DNA of 64,000 nucleotides from Neisseria canis (GTDB lineage: Bacteria; Pseudomonadota; Gammaproteobacteria; Burkholderiales; Neisseriaceae): the NCBI RefSeq assembly GCF_900636765.1, contig NZ_LR134313.1, forward strand, positions 1,984,001 through 2,048,000, read 5' to 3'. The notes under the pieces were generated by a model. It was not told the origin of the DNA and did not search any database. It saw only the letters and a program-made list of their open reading frames with translations. Of this stretch, positions 35,885-45,439 are shown one piece after another. Every line of letters begins with the position of its first letter. Position 1 is the stretch's first letter. Position numbers and translations under genes: made by a program.

Positions 35885-37111
35885 ATGCAAACCTATCTTG
35901 TCGGCGGCGCCGTGCGCGACGCCCTGCTCGGAATCGACACCCAAGACCGCGACTGGGTCGTGGTCGGCGCCGACGCGCAAACCATGCTCGACTTGGGCTA
36001 CCGCGCAGTCGGCAAAGATTTTCCCGTATTCCTCCACCCCGAAAACCATGAAGAATACGCGCTGGCGCGCACCGAGCGGAAAACCGCCAAAGGCTACACC
36101 GGCTTTGCCTTTCACGCCGACAAAAGCGTTACCCTCGAGCAAGACCTGATGCGGCGCGACCTTACCATCAACGCCATCGCGCAAGACAGCGAAGGCAACA
36201 TCATCGACCCTTACGGCGGCCAAGCCGACCTGCAAAACCGGATCCTGCGCCACGTTTCCCCCGCATTTGCCGAAGACCCCGTCCGCATCCTGCGCACCGC
36301 CCGCTTCGCCGCCCGCTACGGCTTCAGCATTGCGCCCGAAACCATGCAGTTGATGCGGCAAATGGTTGCAAGCGGCGAAGCCGACGCTTTGGTGGCCGAA
36401 CGCGTTTGGCAGGAGCTCGCCCGCGGCCTGATGGAGCAACATCCCGCCCGCATGATTGAAACCTTGCGCGAATGCGGCGCATTGAGCGTGATTCTGCCTG
36501 AAGTCGACGCCTTATTCGGCGTACCGCAACGCGCCGACTACCACCCCGAAATCGACAGCGGCATCCACACCCTGATGGTGTTGCAGCGTGCCGCCGACCT
36601 CAACCTGAGCCTGCCCGAACGCTATGCCGCCCTGCTCCACGACTTGGGCAAAGCGCTCACACCCGCCGACATCCTGCCCAAACACCACGGCCACGATTTG
36701 GCCGGCATAGAACCCGTGCGCGCCGTCAACACCCGCTGGCGCGTGCCCAAAGCGTGCAGCGAACTGGCCGAACTGGTTTGCCGCTGGCATATCCAGCTCC
36801 ACAGCGTCGCCCGGCTCAAACCGCAAACCGTGTTGAAAACCCTCAAGCAAACCGATGCCTTCCGCCGCAGCGAACGTTTCAAGCAGGCACTTAACGTCTG
36901 CCAAGCCGACCATCAAGGCAGGCTGGGGCAGGAAAACACGCCCTACCTCCAGCGCGAACGCTGGCTTGCGCTGCTGGCCGCCGCACAAAGCGTCAACACC
37001 GCCGCCATCGCGGCCGAACACGCCGGCGAACCGCACAAAACCGCCGAAGCCATCGGCCGCGCCCGCCTGGAGCAAATCCGCCCGCTGCAAAACGTTTTCA
37101 GACAGGCATAA
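35885..37111 (+). CDS. cca: CCA-adding tRNA nucleotidyltransferase, multifunctional form
   Basis: A 408-residue enzyme that adds or repairs the CCA end of tRNAs. The nucleotidyltransferase head has GGAVRDALLG (about residues 7-16) and catalytic acidic residues in DRDWVVVG, then RRDLTINAIAQ and EDPVRILRTARFAARYGF. The HD domain LLHDLGKAL near residue 255 provides the phosphatase/phosphodiesterase of the bacterial multifunctional form. The last codons are a reversed DUS, read as FRQA. Confidence 0.96.
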   Translation: MQTYLVGGAVRDALLGIDTQDRDWVVVGADAQTMLDLGYRAVGKDFPVFLHPENHEEYALARTERKTAKGYTGFAFHADKSVTLEQDLMRRDLTINAIAQDSEGNIIDPYGGQADLQNRILRHVSPAFAEDPVRILRTARFAARYGFSIAPETMQLMRQMVASGEADALVAERVWQELARGLMEQHPARMIETLRECGALSVILPEVDALFGVPQRADYHPEIDSGIHTLMVLQRAADLNLSLPERYAALLHDLGKALTPADILPKHHGHDLAGIEPVRAVNTRWRVPKACSELAELVCRWHIQLHSVARLKPQTVLKTLKQTDAFRRSERFKQALNVCQADHQGRLGQENTPYLQRERWLALLAAAQSVNTAAIAAEHAGEPHKTAEAIGRARLEQIRPLQNVFRQA

Positions 37112-37190
37112 ACCGCTATGGCACAAGCCTCTTGCTTCCGAAAAACAACCGTCCTACACTAATGCCTGTCTGAAAACCGCTCTTACCGAT

Positions 37191-37691
37191 ATGCAATATT
37201 TCGAACTTTTCAACCTACCGCCCACATTCGACATCGACGAAACGGCAATCGAACAAATCTACCGCCGCCTAGCCGCCCAGTTCCATCCCGACAAATACGC
37301 CGCCGCATCCTCGTTTGAGCAGCGACAAGCCATGATGATGGCATCCACCGTTAACGAAGCCTACCGCACGCTCAAATCCCCCACCGACCGCGCGGCCTAC
37401 CTGCTGCAAGCGCAGGGAATAGATGCCGACGCGCCCGAGCACACCGCGTTTGCCCCCGAATTTCTGATGCAGCAAATGGAATGGCGCGAAACTTTGGAAA
37501 GCGCCCGCGCAGAGCACGATGAATCCGCGCTCGGCGCACTTGATGAGGAAATCGCCGGCGAACAAAGCGGATTGTTCCGGCAACTGAGCGCCGCCTTTGC
37601 CGAAAACCAAACCGAAACCGCCGCCGCACTTGTTCGGCAGAGCCGCTTTCTCGACAAACTGCGCAAAGAAATCCAAAGCGCCCTACCATAA
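37191..37691 (+). CDS. hscB: Fe-S cluster co-chaperone HscB
   Basis: A 166-residue J-domain protein. YFELFNLPPTFDID opens the J domain and the HPD tripeptide is in AAQFHPDKYA (about residue 33). The C-terminal three-helix bundle (LESARAEHDESALGALDEEI onward) binds IscU. HscB hands IscU to HscA, encoded about 0.9 kb downstream. The ATG at 37191 follows a DUS. Confidence 0.95.
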   Translation: MQYFELFNLPPTFDIDETAIEQIYRRLAAQFHPDKYAAASSFEQRQAMMMASTVNEAYRTLKSPTDRAAYLLQAQGIDADAPEHTAFAPEFLMQQMEWRETLESARAEHDESALGALDEEIAGEQSGLFRQLSAAFAENQTETAAALVRQSRFLDKLRKEIQSALP

Positions 37692-37698
37692 AATGTAA

Positions 37699-37739
37699 AT
37701 GCCTGTCTGAAAACCGTAAAACCGCTTTCAGATAGGCAT
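37699..37739. terminator. DUS-type hairpin after hscB
   Basis: A DUS and a one-mismatch inverted copy (CAGATAGGCAT) form a stem behind hscB. Confidence 0.5.
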
Positions 37740-37816
37740 CGGCAAGTTCAAAATGCACAAATATTGAGCAGCCGCCCCAAACACAGCAAACCCCACATCC
37801 AACCAACATATTCAAA

Positions 37817-38449
37817 ATGAAAAAAACACTGTTGCTTACCCTGATTTCCGCGCTCGCACTCAGCGCATGCAGCCCGCCCACCAACGCAGGGCGCAAAGAA
37901 AAAGCCTTGCGCTTCGTGGTCAAACATCCGATTGCCGCCTACCAAATCGGCATGAAAGCAGACCGCGCGCGCAACATCACCACCAATTCCGTGCGCTTTT
38001 CCATCCGCCTCGGTTTGGACGACTTAGCCAACCCAAACAACCGCGGCACGCAGGTCAACGCCGTGCGCCACACCTTATGGCAGGCCGCCATCACCTCCCG
38101 TTTCAGCGCAGAATTGGCCAAAGAAGCCGGCGATGCCTATGAAAAAGACAACACGCCGCCCGACCCGAACAAAACCGAATTCAACAAGCTCTACGATGCC
38201 GACGAAAGCGTTGATTTGCGCAACAATGCCATCGGCCGCAGCATAGGCGAAGCACATAAAGGCGCCGAAATGAAAACGCTCGTGCGCGCCATTCTCGACC
38301 GCTACCACCGAGAAGGCCTGTGGCAGATTTTCCCGGTTGAACAGGAAGGCAAAACCGTCTACCAAATCCGCCTTACCAAACTTGGCGAAGAAGACTACCA
38401 AAAAGCCCTTGCCGAGCTTGCCCAGCTCAACCAATACGGCGCAAAATAA
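37817..38449 (+). CDS. Lipoprotein with DUF6973-like domain
   Basis: A 210-residue predicted lipoprotein with lipobox LSAC (cysteine about residue 18). The mature part contains GTQVNAVRHTLWQAAITSRF, then AGDAYEKDN and VDLRNNAIGRSIGEAHKGA. This His/Asp/Asn-rich helical pattern resembles a DUF6973 family of unknown function; the conserved RHTLWQ and GDAYE histidine and acidic residues could bind metal. It sits between hscB and hscA, an unusual neighbour for iron-sulphur genes. Confidence 0.7.
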   Translation: MKKTLLLTLISALALSACSPPTNAGRKEKALRFVVKHPIAAYQIGMKADRARNITTNSVRFSIRLGLDDLANPNNRGTQVNAVRHTLWQAAITSRFSAELAKEAGDAYEKDNTPPDPNKTEFNKLYDADESVDLRNNAIGRSIGEAHKGAEMKTLVRAILDRYHREGLWQIFPVEQEGKTVYQIRLTKLGEEDYQKALAELAQLNQYGAK

Positions 38450-38460
38450 ACCGCCCGAAC

Positions 38461-38504
38461 CATGCCTGTCTGAAAGCTGCCCAATCCGCTTTCAGACAGG
38501 CATG
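38461..38504. terminator. DUS-hairpin terminator
   Basis: A perfect inverted DUS pair extended by C/G, followed by TTTTATTTC. Confidence 0.65.
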
Positions 38505-38589
38505 TTTTATTTCCGACTGATTTACTCAACTATCCCAAATCTGTTAGAATACGCGCCAGCTAAAAATAACCCTCAAAGGCACACACAAC

Positions 38590-40455
38590 ATGGCACTTCT
38601 GCAAATCGCCGAACCCGGCATGTCTGCCGCTCCGCACCAACACCGCTTGGCCGTCGGCATCGACTTGGGCACCACCAACAGCCTCGTCGCCTCCGTTAAA
38701 AGCGGCAGCGCAGTTTGCCTGCCCGACGAAAAAGGCCGCGTTACCTTGCCTTCGGTTGTGCGCTATTGCGGCCGAGACGATATCGAAGTCGGTTACGACG
38801 CACTCAAGGCTCAGAAAATCGACCCCGTGAACACCATCAGCTCCGCCAAACGTTTGATCGGGCGCACTTTGGAAGATGTTCAGCAAGGAGCCCGCTATCT
38901 GCCTTACCGCTTCGGTAGCAACGAACGCATTATCGAGTTGCACACCCGTGCGGGCGACAAAACGCCGATTGACGTGTCTGCCGAAATCCTCCGCACTTTG
39001 AAACAGCGTGCCGAAGAAAACCTCGGCGGCGAGCTTGTCGGTGCCGTGATTACCGTACCTGCCTATTTCGACGATGCCCAACGCCAAGCCACCAAAGATG
39101 CCGCGCGTTTGGCCGGATTAAACGTTTTGCGCCTGCTCAACGAACCGACCGCCGCCGCGATTGCCTACGGTTTGGACAACCGCTCGGAAGGCACGTTTGT
39201 GGTGTACGACCTCGGCGGCGGCACGTTCGACGTATCCGTATTGCAGCTCACCAAAGGGCTGTTTGAAGTGAAAGCCACCAACGGCAACAGCGCACTCGGC
39301 GGAGACGACTTCGACCACCGCCTGTTCTGCTGGTTGCTCGAACAAAACGGTTTGTCCCAACTCAACGAGCAAGACAGCCAACTGCTGCTCAGCCTTGCCC
39401 GTGCCGCCAAAGAAACCTTGACTACCGACACCAGCGCCACCGTGCGCACCGTGCTTTCAGACGACCGCCAAGTCGATACCACCGTTACCCGCCAAGGATT
39501 CCACACGCTTACGCAACATCTGGTTGCCAAAACCATCGAGCCGGTGAAGCAAGCCTTGAAAGATGCCGGTGTGGGCAAAGCCGATGTAAAAGGCGTGATT
39601 ATGGTGGGCGGCTCCACTCGCATGCTGCACGTTCAGCAAGCCGTGGCTACCTTTTTCGGCCAAACGCCGCTCAACAACCTCAACCCCGACCAAGTGGTCG
39701 CACTCGGCGCGGCGATGCAGGCCAATGTGCTGGCAGGCAATAAAAACGAAGACGAATGGCTGCTGCTCGACGTTACCCCGTTGTCGCTCGGCCTCGAAAC
39801 CTACGGCGGGCTGGCAGAAAAAATCATCCCGCGCAACAGCACTCTGCCCACCGCCCGCGCCCAAGAGTTCACCACCTTTAAAGACGGCCAAACCGCAATG
39901 ACTATTCATGTGGTGCAGGGCGAACGCGAACTTGTGTCCGACTGCCGCAGCCTCGCCAAATTCACCTTGCGCGGCATTCCACCGATGGTGGCCGGCGCCG
40001 CCCGCATCCGTGTTACCTTCCAAGTGGATGCAGACGGCCTGCTTTCCGTATCCGCCCGCGAACAATCCACCGGCGTGCAGGCGCAAATCGAAGTGAAACC
40101 TTCCTACGGTCTCGACGACGAAACCATCACCAACATGCTGAAAGAGAGCATGTCGAACGCCTCCGACGACATGGCCGCCCGCGCCCGCGCCGAAGCCGTT
40201 GTAGAAGCCGAAGGCTTGATTGCAGCCGTAGCAGCCGCATTGGAAATGGACGGCGATTTGCTCAACGAAACCGAACTTACCGCCATCCGCGACAGCATCG
40301 CCGCTTTGCAGAATCTCGTTCAGACAGGCAATGCCGACGAAATCCGCAACGCCGTATCCGCGTTAGGACATGCTACCGATGATTTCGCCGCTAAACGTAT
40401 GGATAGAAATATCAAGCGTGCTTTGACGGGGCAGAGGGTGGAAGAGATTTCGTGA
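38590..40455 (+). CDS. hscA: Fe-S cluster assembly chaperone HscA (Hsp70 family)
   Basis: A 621-residue Hsp70 homologue. The ATPase domain has [14 protein letters not shown] (about residues 20-33), [17 protein letters not shown] and [15 protein letters not shown]. The substrate-binding domain begins [18 protein letters not shown], and the helical lid follows. It drives cluster release from IscU with HscB. It is followed by fdx and iscX. Confidence 0.96.
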   Translation: MALLQIAEPGMSAAPHQHRLAVGIDLGTTNSLVASVKSGSAVCLPDEKGRVTLPSVVRYCGRDDIEVGYDALKAQKIDPVNTISSAKRLIGRTLEDVQQGARYLPYRFGSNERIIELHTRAGDKTPIDVSAEILRTLKQRAEENLGGELVGAVITVPAYFDDAQRQATKDAARLAGLNVLRLLNEPTAAAIAYGLDNRSEGTFVVYDLGGGTFDVSVLQLTKGLFEVKATNGNSALGGDDFDHRLFCWLLEQNGLSQLNEQDSQLLLSLARAAKETLTTDTSATVRTVLSDDRQVDTTVTRQGFHTLTQHLVAKTIEPVKQALKDAGVGKADVKGVIMVGGSTRMLHVQQAVATFFGQTPLNNLNPDQVVALGAAMQANVLAGNKNEDEWLLLDVTPLSLGLETYGGLAEKIIPRNSTLPTARAQEFTTFKDGQTAMTIHVVQGERELVSDCRSLAKFTLRGIPPMVAGAARIRVTFQVDADGLLSVSAREQSTGVQAQIEVKPSYGLDDETITNMLKESMSNASDDMAARARAEAVVEAEGLIAAVAAALEMDGDLLNETELTAIRDSIAALQNLVQTGNADEIRNAVSALGHATDDFAAKRMDRNIKRALTGQRVEEIS

Positions 40456-40535
40456 TCAAAGTTAAATAATCTTTTAATTCTCTTTATTTAAATCTTTCTA
40501 ATAATTTTTAATTTGCCTTTAAACATAGACACAAC

Positions 40536-40877
40536 ATGCCAAAAGTAACCATACTCCCACACGCCGAACTCTGTCCTGAGGGTAAAGTCATTGAAAATGC
40601 GCCCGAAGGCCAAACCATTTGCGATTTGCTGCTCGACAACGACATCGAAATCGATCACGCCTGCGAAAAATCCTGCGCCTGTACCACCTGCCACGTGATC
40701 GTGCGGCAGGGTTTCGACAGCTTGGAAGAGCCGTCTGAAATCGAAGAAGACCTGCTCGATCAGGCATGGGGGTTGGAGGCCGATTCACGCCTGAGCTGCC
40801 AAGCCAAAGTGGCTGATGAAGATTTGGTAGTGGAAATCCCCAAATACACCATCAACCACGCGCGCGAACACCATTAA
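40536..40877 (+). CDS. fdx: [2Fe-2S] ferredoxin of the ISC system
   Basis: A 113-residue ferredoxin. Cluster ligands are in ACEKSCACTTCHVIV (three cysteines at about 42, 48 and 51) and the fourth in RLSCQAKV. It supplies electrons for cluster assembly. It follows hscA by 80 bases. Confidence 0.95.
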   Translation: MPKVTILPHAELCPEGKVIENAPEGQTICDLLLDNDIEIDHACEKSCACTTCHVIVRQGFDSLEEPSEIEEDLLDQAWGLEADSRLSCQAKVADEDLVVEIPKYTINHAREHH

Positions 40878-40915
40878 TCAAAAAAGCTTGTCCGAACACC
40901 ATAAAGGAACACGCC

Positions 40916-41110
40916 ATGAAATGGACCGACACCCAACGCATCGCCGAAGAGCTATACGACACCCACGGCGATATCGACCCGAAAACCATCCGCTTTACCC
41001 GTTTACGAGAGCTGATTCTCGCCCTACCCGATTTCGACGATGACCCTGCCCATTGCGGCGAACGCATCCTGGAAGCCGTGCAGCAGGCTTGGATTGAAGA
41101 AGCGGAATAA
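40916..41110 (+). CDS. iscX: Fe-S assembly protein IscX
   Basis: A 64-residue acidic protein with the IscX motif MKWTDTQRIAEELYDTHGDIDPKTIRFT and DFDDDPAHCGERILEAVQQAW. It binds IscS and iron and tunes desulfurase activity. It ends the hscA-fdx-iscX operon. The AAAGGAACA ribosome site supports the start. Confidence 0.95.
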   Translation: MKWTDTQRIAEELYDTHGDIDPKTIRFTRLRELILALPDFDDDPAHCGERILEAVQQAWIEEAE

Positions 41111-41116
41111 CAAACA

Positions 41117-41166
41117 ATGCCTGTCTGAAAGCCAAATCCGTTAAAAGTAAGCTTTCAGATAGGCAT
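41117..41166. terminator. DUS-type hairpin between iscX and DUF1841 gene
   Basis: A DUS and a one-mismatch inverted copy (TTTCAGATAGGCAT) with a longer loop, between convergent genes. Confidence 0.5.
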
Positions 41167-41187
41167 TTAATATATGGCTCAAGCCGT

Positions 41188-41688
41188 TTAGCGGCCGCTG
41201 ATTTTATCCGACGCACCCACCTCGTGCGGATTGATGCGGGCATTATCTTCCTGCCCCAATCCGACCAGCTTGCGCAAACGGGTCATATAAGCATTCACAT
41301 CCAAACCCCGCCCGAAGCGTTGCGCTTCCCAAATGGTTTCCGCCAGCGCATCCATCATATCGTGTTCAGCCTTAACCCAATTACCGCTGTGTTTGGCACA
41401 CAATTGTTCGTGAATCGCGCGTATGCCCGGCGGCTGATCAATCGCCACCTGCTCCTGTATCGACAAGTGTAGCGACATATGCAGAAAAGGATTGGTTTCT
41501 CCTTCTTCCGGAGTCCAACTTTTATCCAAATAGTTTTCAATATTTTCCAAATACCGGCCGTATTCGGGGTGCGCCTCAATAATGCGCAAAGCTTTTTGCT
41601 GCAAAGCATCCAATTGGAGCGGCATCAATCTATTCTGCCAAACATGCGCAAAAAAACGGCGCACATCATGCGTATTCACATCATACAT
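41188..41688 (-). CDS. DUF1841 protein
   Basis: A 166-residue soluble protein. The N-terminus MYDVNTHDVRRFFAHVWQ, the middle NPFLHMSLHLSIQEQVAIDQPPGIR and NWVKAEHDMMDALAETIWEAQR are the DUF1841 pattern, found across beta- and gamma-proteobacteria. The conserved histidines suggest a metal site, but the function is unknown. An ATG two codons upstream (41694) is possible. Confidence 0.9.
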   Translation of the reverse strand: MYDVNTHDVRRFFAHVWQNRLMPLQLDALQQKALRIIEAHPEYGRYLENIENYLDKSWTPEEGETNPFLHMSLHLSIQEQVAIDQPPGIRAIHEQLCAKHSGNWVKAEHDMMDALAETIWEAQRFGRGLDVNAYMTRLRKLVGLGQEDNARINPHEVGASDKISGR

Positions 41689-41742
41689 AATCATTGCCCT
41701 TACCGAGTTTTCAGACAGGCATTATACCTTCAAACGCCAAGC

Positions 41743-41771
41743 TGGTAATTCATAAGCTCTTCGCGTATAAT
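41743..41771 (+). promoter_or_regulatory. Candidate promoter of ssrA
   Basis: TATAAT (41766-41771) has a weak -35 (TGGTAA, 41743-41748) 17 bases upstream. The mature tmRNA 5' end is 15 bases further on. Confidence 0.5.
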
Positions 41772-41786
41772 AACCCGTTCCTATCT

Positions 41787-42148
41787 GGGGGCGATCTTGG
41801 TTTCGACGGGGGTTGCGAAGCAGATGCGGGCATACCGGGGTCTCAGATTCCCGTAAAACACTGAACGAAAATAGTCGCAAACGACGAAACTTACGCTTTA
41901 GCCGCTTAAGGCTAGCCGTTGCAACAGTTGGTCGATGGGCTGTGTAGCGCAAGCTACGGCAACGTCATTTTACATTGACTGGTTTTCTGTCGGGTTACTT
42001 GGCAGAAAATAAGATTTAAGGTAACTGGCTTCCAAACAGCCTGTCTGTCGGCGGAATGGGAGCAAGATTCCAAGTAGGCAAGACTAAGTATGTAGAACGC
42101 TTTGTAGAGGACTTTCGGACGGGGGTTCAATTCCCCCCGCCTCCACCA
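41787..42148 (+). ncRNA. ssrA: tmRNA (transfer-messenger RNA)
   Basis: A one-piece tmRNA of 362 bases. The 5' GGGGGCG pairs with CGCCTCC before the encoded CCA at the 3' end. The 5' segment has the characteristic GATCTTGGTTTCGACGGGGG, and the T arm is GGGGTTCAATTCCCC. The tag frame (41877-41909) reads ANDETYALAA then TAA, which agrees with my memory of the neisserial tag. It rescues stalled ribosomes together with SmpB (not in the window); arfA at 1993 is the back-up. Confidence 0.97.
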
Positions 42149-42154
42149 ATCATT

Positions 42155-42184
42155 AGTCTGTTTTTTGATTTTTAAAAACAGACT
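42155..42184. terminator. Hairpin after tmRNA
   Basis: The palindrome AGTCTGTTTTT...AAAAACAGACT lies six bases after the CCA and probably ends the ssrA transcript, although no separate T-run follows. Confidence 0.55.
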
Positions 42185-42364
42185 TCCAGCAATCTTCTAA
42201 AAGGAATGCCTTCGTGTTTGGGAGTCAATAAAAAATTCACAACCGAAAGCACAACAAAAGCAATAGAGAGTTTAAGGTAATATCCTTATTAAATTCGTAT
42301 TGAATCAATGCCATGTTTATATAACATGACCGTTAGTTCTATCGAAAGTTTCTAATTTAAAGAT
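42185..42364. other. Intergenic AT-rich stretch
   Basis: I see no gene, no integrase and no attachment-site duplicate of the tmRNA 3' end here. Confidence 0.5.
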
Positions 42365-42403
42365 AAAAAATAAGACCAAGTATTATACTTGGTCTTATTT
42401 TTT
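42365..42403. terminator. Perfect bidirectional terminator before the tRNA cluster
   Basis: A 19-bp perfect inverted repeat (AAAAAATAAGACCAAGTAT and its complement) with a one-base centre and A- and T-runs at its two ends. It would end the minus-strand tRNA transcript and anything coming from ssrA. Confidence 0.8.
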
Positions 42404-42442
42404 GTTTTTTGCAATTTAAACAATTTGTTTAAACATAAAATC

Positions 42443-42533
42443 TGGCAGAGAGGAAGGGATTCGAACCCTCGATACGCTATTCACGTATACACGCTTTCCA
42501 GGCGTGCGACTTCAACCACTCATCCACCTCTCT
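42443..42533 (-). tRNA. tRNA-Ser (anticodon GGA)
   Basis: Acceptor stem AGAGAGG/CCTCTCT, discriminator G and encoded CCA. The anticodon arm reads CGCCTGGAAAGCG with GGA, and a long variable arm is present as in class II tRNAs. The sequence closely follows E. coli tRNA-Ser(GGA). Confidence 0.95.
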
Positions 42534-42630
42534 GTGGAAATCAAATTGTATTGTTTTTTCAAGTGTTTGGCAAGAATGCCTGTCTGAAAAACAAACAATC
42601 CAACCCTATCCAGTTAGGCCGCTTTCAATC

Positions 42631-42717
42631 TGGTGCCCAGGAGAAGACTCGAACTTCCACACCCGTGAAGATACTAGCACCTGAAGCTAGCGCGTCTACC
42701 AATTCCGCCACCTGGGC
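42631..42717 (-). tRNA. tRNA-Leu (anticodon CAG), copy 1
   Basis: The minus strand begins GCCCAGGTGGCGGAATTGG, with anticodon stem CTAGC/GCTAG and loop TTCAGGT (anticodon CAG), long variable arm, and TCCTGGGCACCA with encoded CCA. Confidence 0.95.
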
Positions 42718-42751
42718 TTGAAATTAAATTATAATCAAAGCAAATTTTGGC

Positions 42752-42838
42752 TGGTGCCCAGGAGAAGACTCGAACTTCCACACCCGTGAAGATACTAGCA
42801 CCTGAAGCTAGCGCGTCTACCAATTCCGCCACCTGGGC
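42752..42838 (-). tRNA. tRNA-Leu (anticodon CAG), copy 2
   Basis: Identical over its length to the copy at 42631-42717, 34 bases upstream in transcription order. The two are probably processed from one precursor with the tRNA-Ser. Confidence 0.95.
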
Positions 42839-42939
42839 TTTGCTTTAATATGTAATTTACGTTAAAGTGCTTACACTTGAAACGAAGCACATGATTATAA
42901 AACCTTCAAAAAAAATGTCAATCAGAAAAACGAACAAAA

Positions 42940-45375
42940 ATGAAGAAAAATATTAAACCTTTAAATTTAAGAGAAAAAGACCCTTATTTGGAGCGTGAAA
43001 AACAACGCTATGAGCATCCTTTGCCGAGCAGGGAATGGGTAATCGACCTGCTGGAGCAGGAAGGTGTGCCGCTGAAAATTGCCACATTGGCTGAGAAATT
43101 ATCTATCTCTGCCGATGAATATGAATTTTTCGAACGTAGAATCAAAGCCATGGCGCGTGACGGGCAGGTTTTGATCAACCGCCGGGGTGCCGTGTGTGTG
43201 GCCGATAAGCTGGCTTTGGTGAAATGCCGGATTGATGCGCATAAAGACGGTTTCGGCTTTGCCGTGCCTTTGGTAAACAACAAACAGGGCGACTTTGTTT
43301 TATATGAAAAACAGATGCGCGGGCTGATGCATGGCGACATTGTGATGGTGCGCCCGGGCGGTGTTGACCGCCGCGGGAGGCGCGAAGGGCAGGTTTTGGA
43401 AATATTGGAGCGTGCCAATAAAGATGTGGTAGGCCGTTTCTATTTGGAACGCGGTGTCGGCGTGCTGGTGCCGGAAGATAAGCGGCTCAACCAAACGATT
43501 CTGCTTGAGCCGGAGTCTGTGGCTTCGTTCAAGCCGGAATCCGGCCAAGTGGTTATGGCTGCAATTGAAAGTTACCCCGAAGGGCTTCATCCTGCGGTGG
43601 GCCGGCTAACTGAAATTTTGGGCGATTATGCAGACAGCGGCATGGAAATCGAAATTGCCGTGCGCAAACACCATTTGCCGCACCAATTTAGCGATGCCTG
43701 TCTGAAAGCTGCCGAAAAGATTCCTTCCAACGTGTCTCAAAAAGATATAGAAGGCCGTGTGGATTTGCGCGATTTGCCTTTGGTAACGATAGACGGCGAA
43801 ACTGCGAGGGATTTTGATGATGCCGTGTATGCAGAAAAGCAGGGGCGCAATTACCGGTTGGTGGTGGCGATTGCCGATGTGAGCCACTATGTCACGCCCG
43901 GCGATGATTTGGATAAGGATGCTTACGAGCGCGGCACAAGCGTTTATTTTCCGCGCCGCGTGATTCCGATGCTGCCGGAAAAGCTTTCTAACGGTATTTG
44001 TTCACTAAACCCGGATGTTGACCGTTTATGCATGGTATGCGACATGCAGATTTCCTATTTGGGCAATGTGAAAGAATATAAGTTTTACCCTGCCGTGATG
44101 CGCTCCCACGCCCGTTTGACTTACACTCAAGTTTGGCAGTGGCTGGAAAGCGGTGAAAACAATCCGCATAAAAAAGAGCTTGATACCTTATACAAGCTAT
44201 TCGGCATCCTGCAAAAGAAACGCCATCAACGCGGCGCGATGGAATTTGAAAGCATTGAAACGCAAATGCTTTTTGATGATAACGGCAAAATCGAGCGGAT
44301 TGTGCCCGTGGTGCGCAACGATGCACACAAGCTGATTGAAGAGTGCATGCTGGCCGCCAATGTATGCGCGGCAGATTTTCTGTTGAAAAACCAACACGGC
44401 GCATTGTTCCGCAACCATTTGGGGCCGACGCCTGAAAAACTGGCCGCGTTGCGGGAGCAACTTGCTTTGCTCGGCTTGAGCTTGGGCGGCGGAGACAAAC
44501 CTGCGCCGAAAGACTACGCCAAACTGGCAGAGCAGTTTTCAGACAGGCCTGATCAGGAGCTGCTGCAAGTGATGCTGCTGCGTTCCATGCAGCAGGCAGT
44601 GTATGAACACAATAACGAAGGCCATTTCGGCCTGGCTTACGAGCATTATGCCCATTTCACTTCGCCTATCCGCCGTTATCCCGATTTAACCGTGCACCGT
44701 GCCATCAAAGCCGTATTGCAAGGCGAATCCTACAAGCCCAAGCAGCCGTGGCAGGCTATGGGCGTGCACACCTCGTTTACCGAACGCCGGGCCGACGACG
44801 CCAGCCGCGATGTGGAAAATTGGCTCAAAACCTATTACATGCGGGATAAAGTGGGCGAAGTGTTTAAAGGCAAAGTTTCCGGCATGGCCAACTTCGGCGT
44901 ATTTGTTACTTTAGACGATATTCATATCGAAGGCCTAATCCACATCAGCGATTTGGGTGAAGATTATTTCAACTACCGCCCCGAAATCATGGCGATAGAA
45001 GGAGAACGCAGCGGCGTGCGTTTCTCGATGGGCGACCGGGTTACCGTAAAAGTGGCGCGCGCCGATTTGGATACCAGCAGGATTGATTTAACCCTAATCC
45101 GTGGCGGTGAAAAAAGCAAAAAACGGAGCAGGAAAACCGCCGCCAAAAACACGGAAAAACCAGCAGCCAAAACGGTAAAATCCCGCCGCGCCGATAAAAC
45201 CGCTAAAGAAAAAACCGGCTCCCGCGCTTCGGGTAAATCCGGCAAGTCCGGCAAAACGCTGAAGCTTGTCGACGGCAAAATCACGCTGGTTGCCCAACAG
45301 CCTGCAAAAGCCAAAACGAAAGCAGCCAAAGCCGAAAGCGGCAGCAAGCACAAGAAAAGCCGCAGCCGCAAATAA
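42940..45375 (+). CDS. rnr: Ribonuclease R
   Basis: An 811-residue 3'-5' exoribonuclease that degrades structured RNA and acts in trans-translation with tmRNA. A winged-helix N-terminus (REWVIDLLEQEGVPLKIATLAEKL) and cold-shock domains precede the RNB domain, whose catalytic acidic residues are in TIDGETARDFDDAVYAE and around VAIADVSHYV. An S1 domain (GEVFKGKVSGMANFGVFVTLDD) follows, then a Lys/Arg-rich tail of about 90 residues. DUS copies are read in frame as DACLKAA (about residue 253) and as FSDRPDQE (about 535). It lies downstream of the divergent tRNA cluster. Confidence 0.95.
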   Translation: MKKNIKPLNLREKDPYLEREKQRYEHPLPSREWVIDLLEQEGVPLKIATLAEKLSISADEYEFFERRIKAMARDGQVLINRRGAVCVADKLALVKCRIDAHKDGFGFAVPLVNNKQGDFVLYEKQMRGLMHGDIVMVRPGGVDRRGRREGQVLEILERANKDVVGRFYLERGVGVLVPEDKRLNQTILLEPESVASFKPESGQVVMAAIESYPEGLHPAVGRLTEILGDYADSGMEIEIAVRKHHLPHQFSDACLKAAEKIPSNVSQKDIEGRVDLRDLPLVTIDGETARDFDDAVYAEKQGRNYRLVVAIADVSHYVTPGDDLDKDAYERGTSVYFPRRVIPMLPEKLSNGICSLNPDVDRLCMVCDMQISYLGNVKEYKFYPAVMRSHARLTYTQVWQWLESGENNPHKKELDTLYKLFGILQKKRHQRGAMEFESIETQMLFDDNGKIERIVPVVRNDAHKLIEECMLAANVCAADFLLKNQHGALFRNHLGPTPEKLAALREQLALLGLSLGGGDKPAPKDYAKLAEQFSDRPDQELLQVMLLRSMQQAVYEHNNEGHFGLAYEHYAHFTSPIRRYPDLTVHRAIKAVLQGESYKPKQPWQAMGVHTSFTERRADDASRDVENWLKTYYMRDKVGEVFKGKVSGMANFGVFVTLDDIHIEGLIHISDLGEDYFNYRPEIMAIEGERSGVRFSMGDRVTVKVARADLDTSRIDLTLIRGGEKSKKRSRKTAAKNTEKPAAKTVKSRRADKTAKEKTGSRASGKSGKSGKTLKLVDGKITLVAQQPAKAKTKAAKAESGSKHKKSRSRK

Positions 45376-45397
45376 ACCGAGCGGTTTTAAACGAAAA

Positions 45398-45429
45398 ATG
45401 CCTGTCTGAAAAAATTTTCAGACAGGCAT
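45398..45429. terminator. Bidirectional DUS-hairpin terminator
   Basis: An inverted DUS pair between rnr and the convergent DMT transporter gene. Confidence 0.65.
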
Positions 45430-45439
45430 GCTTTTTCAA

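Noticed and set aside
42149..42442. Integrative element or att site at the tmRNA 3' end
   Set aside because: tmRNA ends are common integration sites, but there is no integrase and I see no second copy of the tmRNA 3' end.
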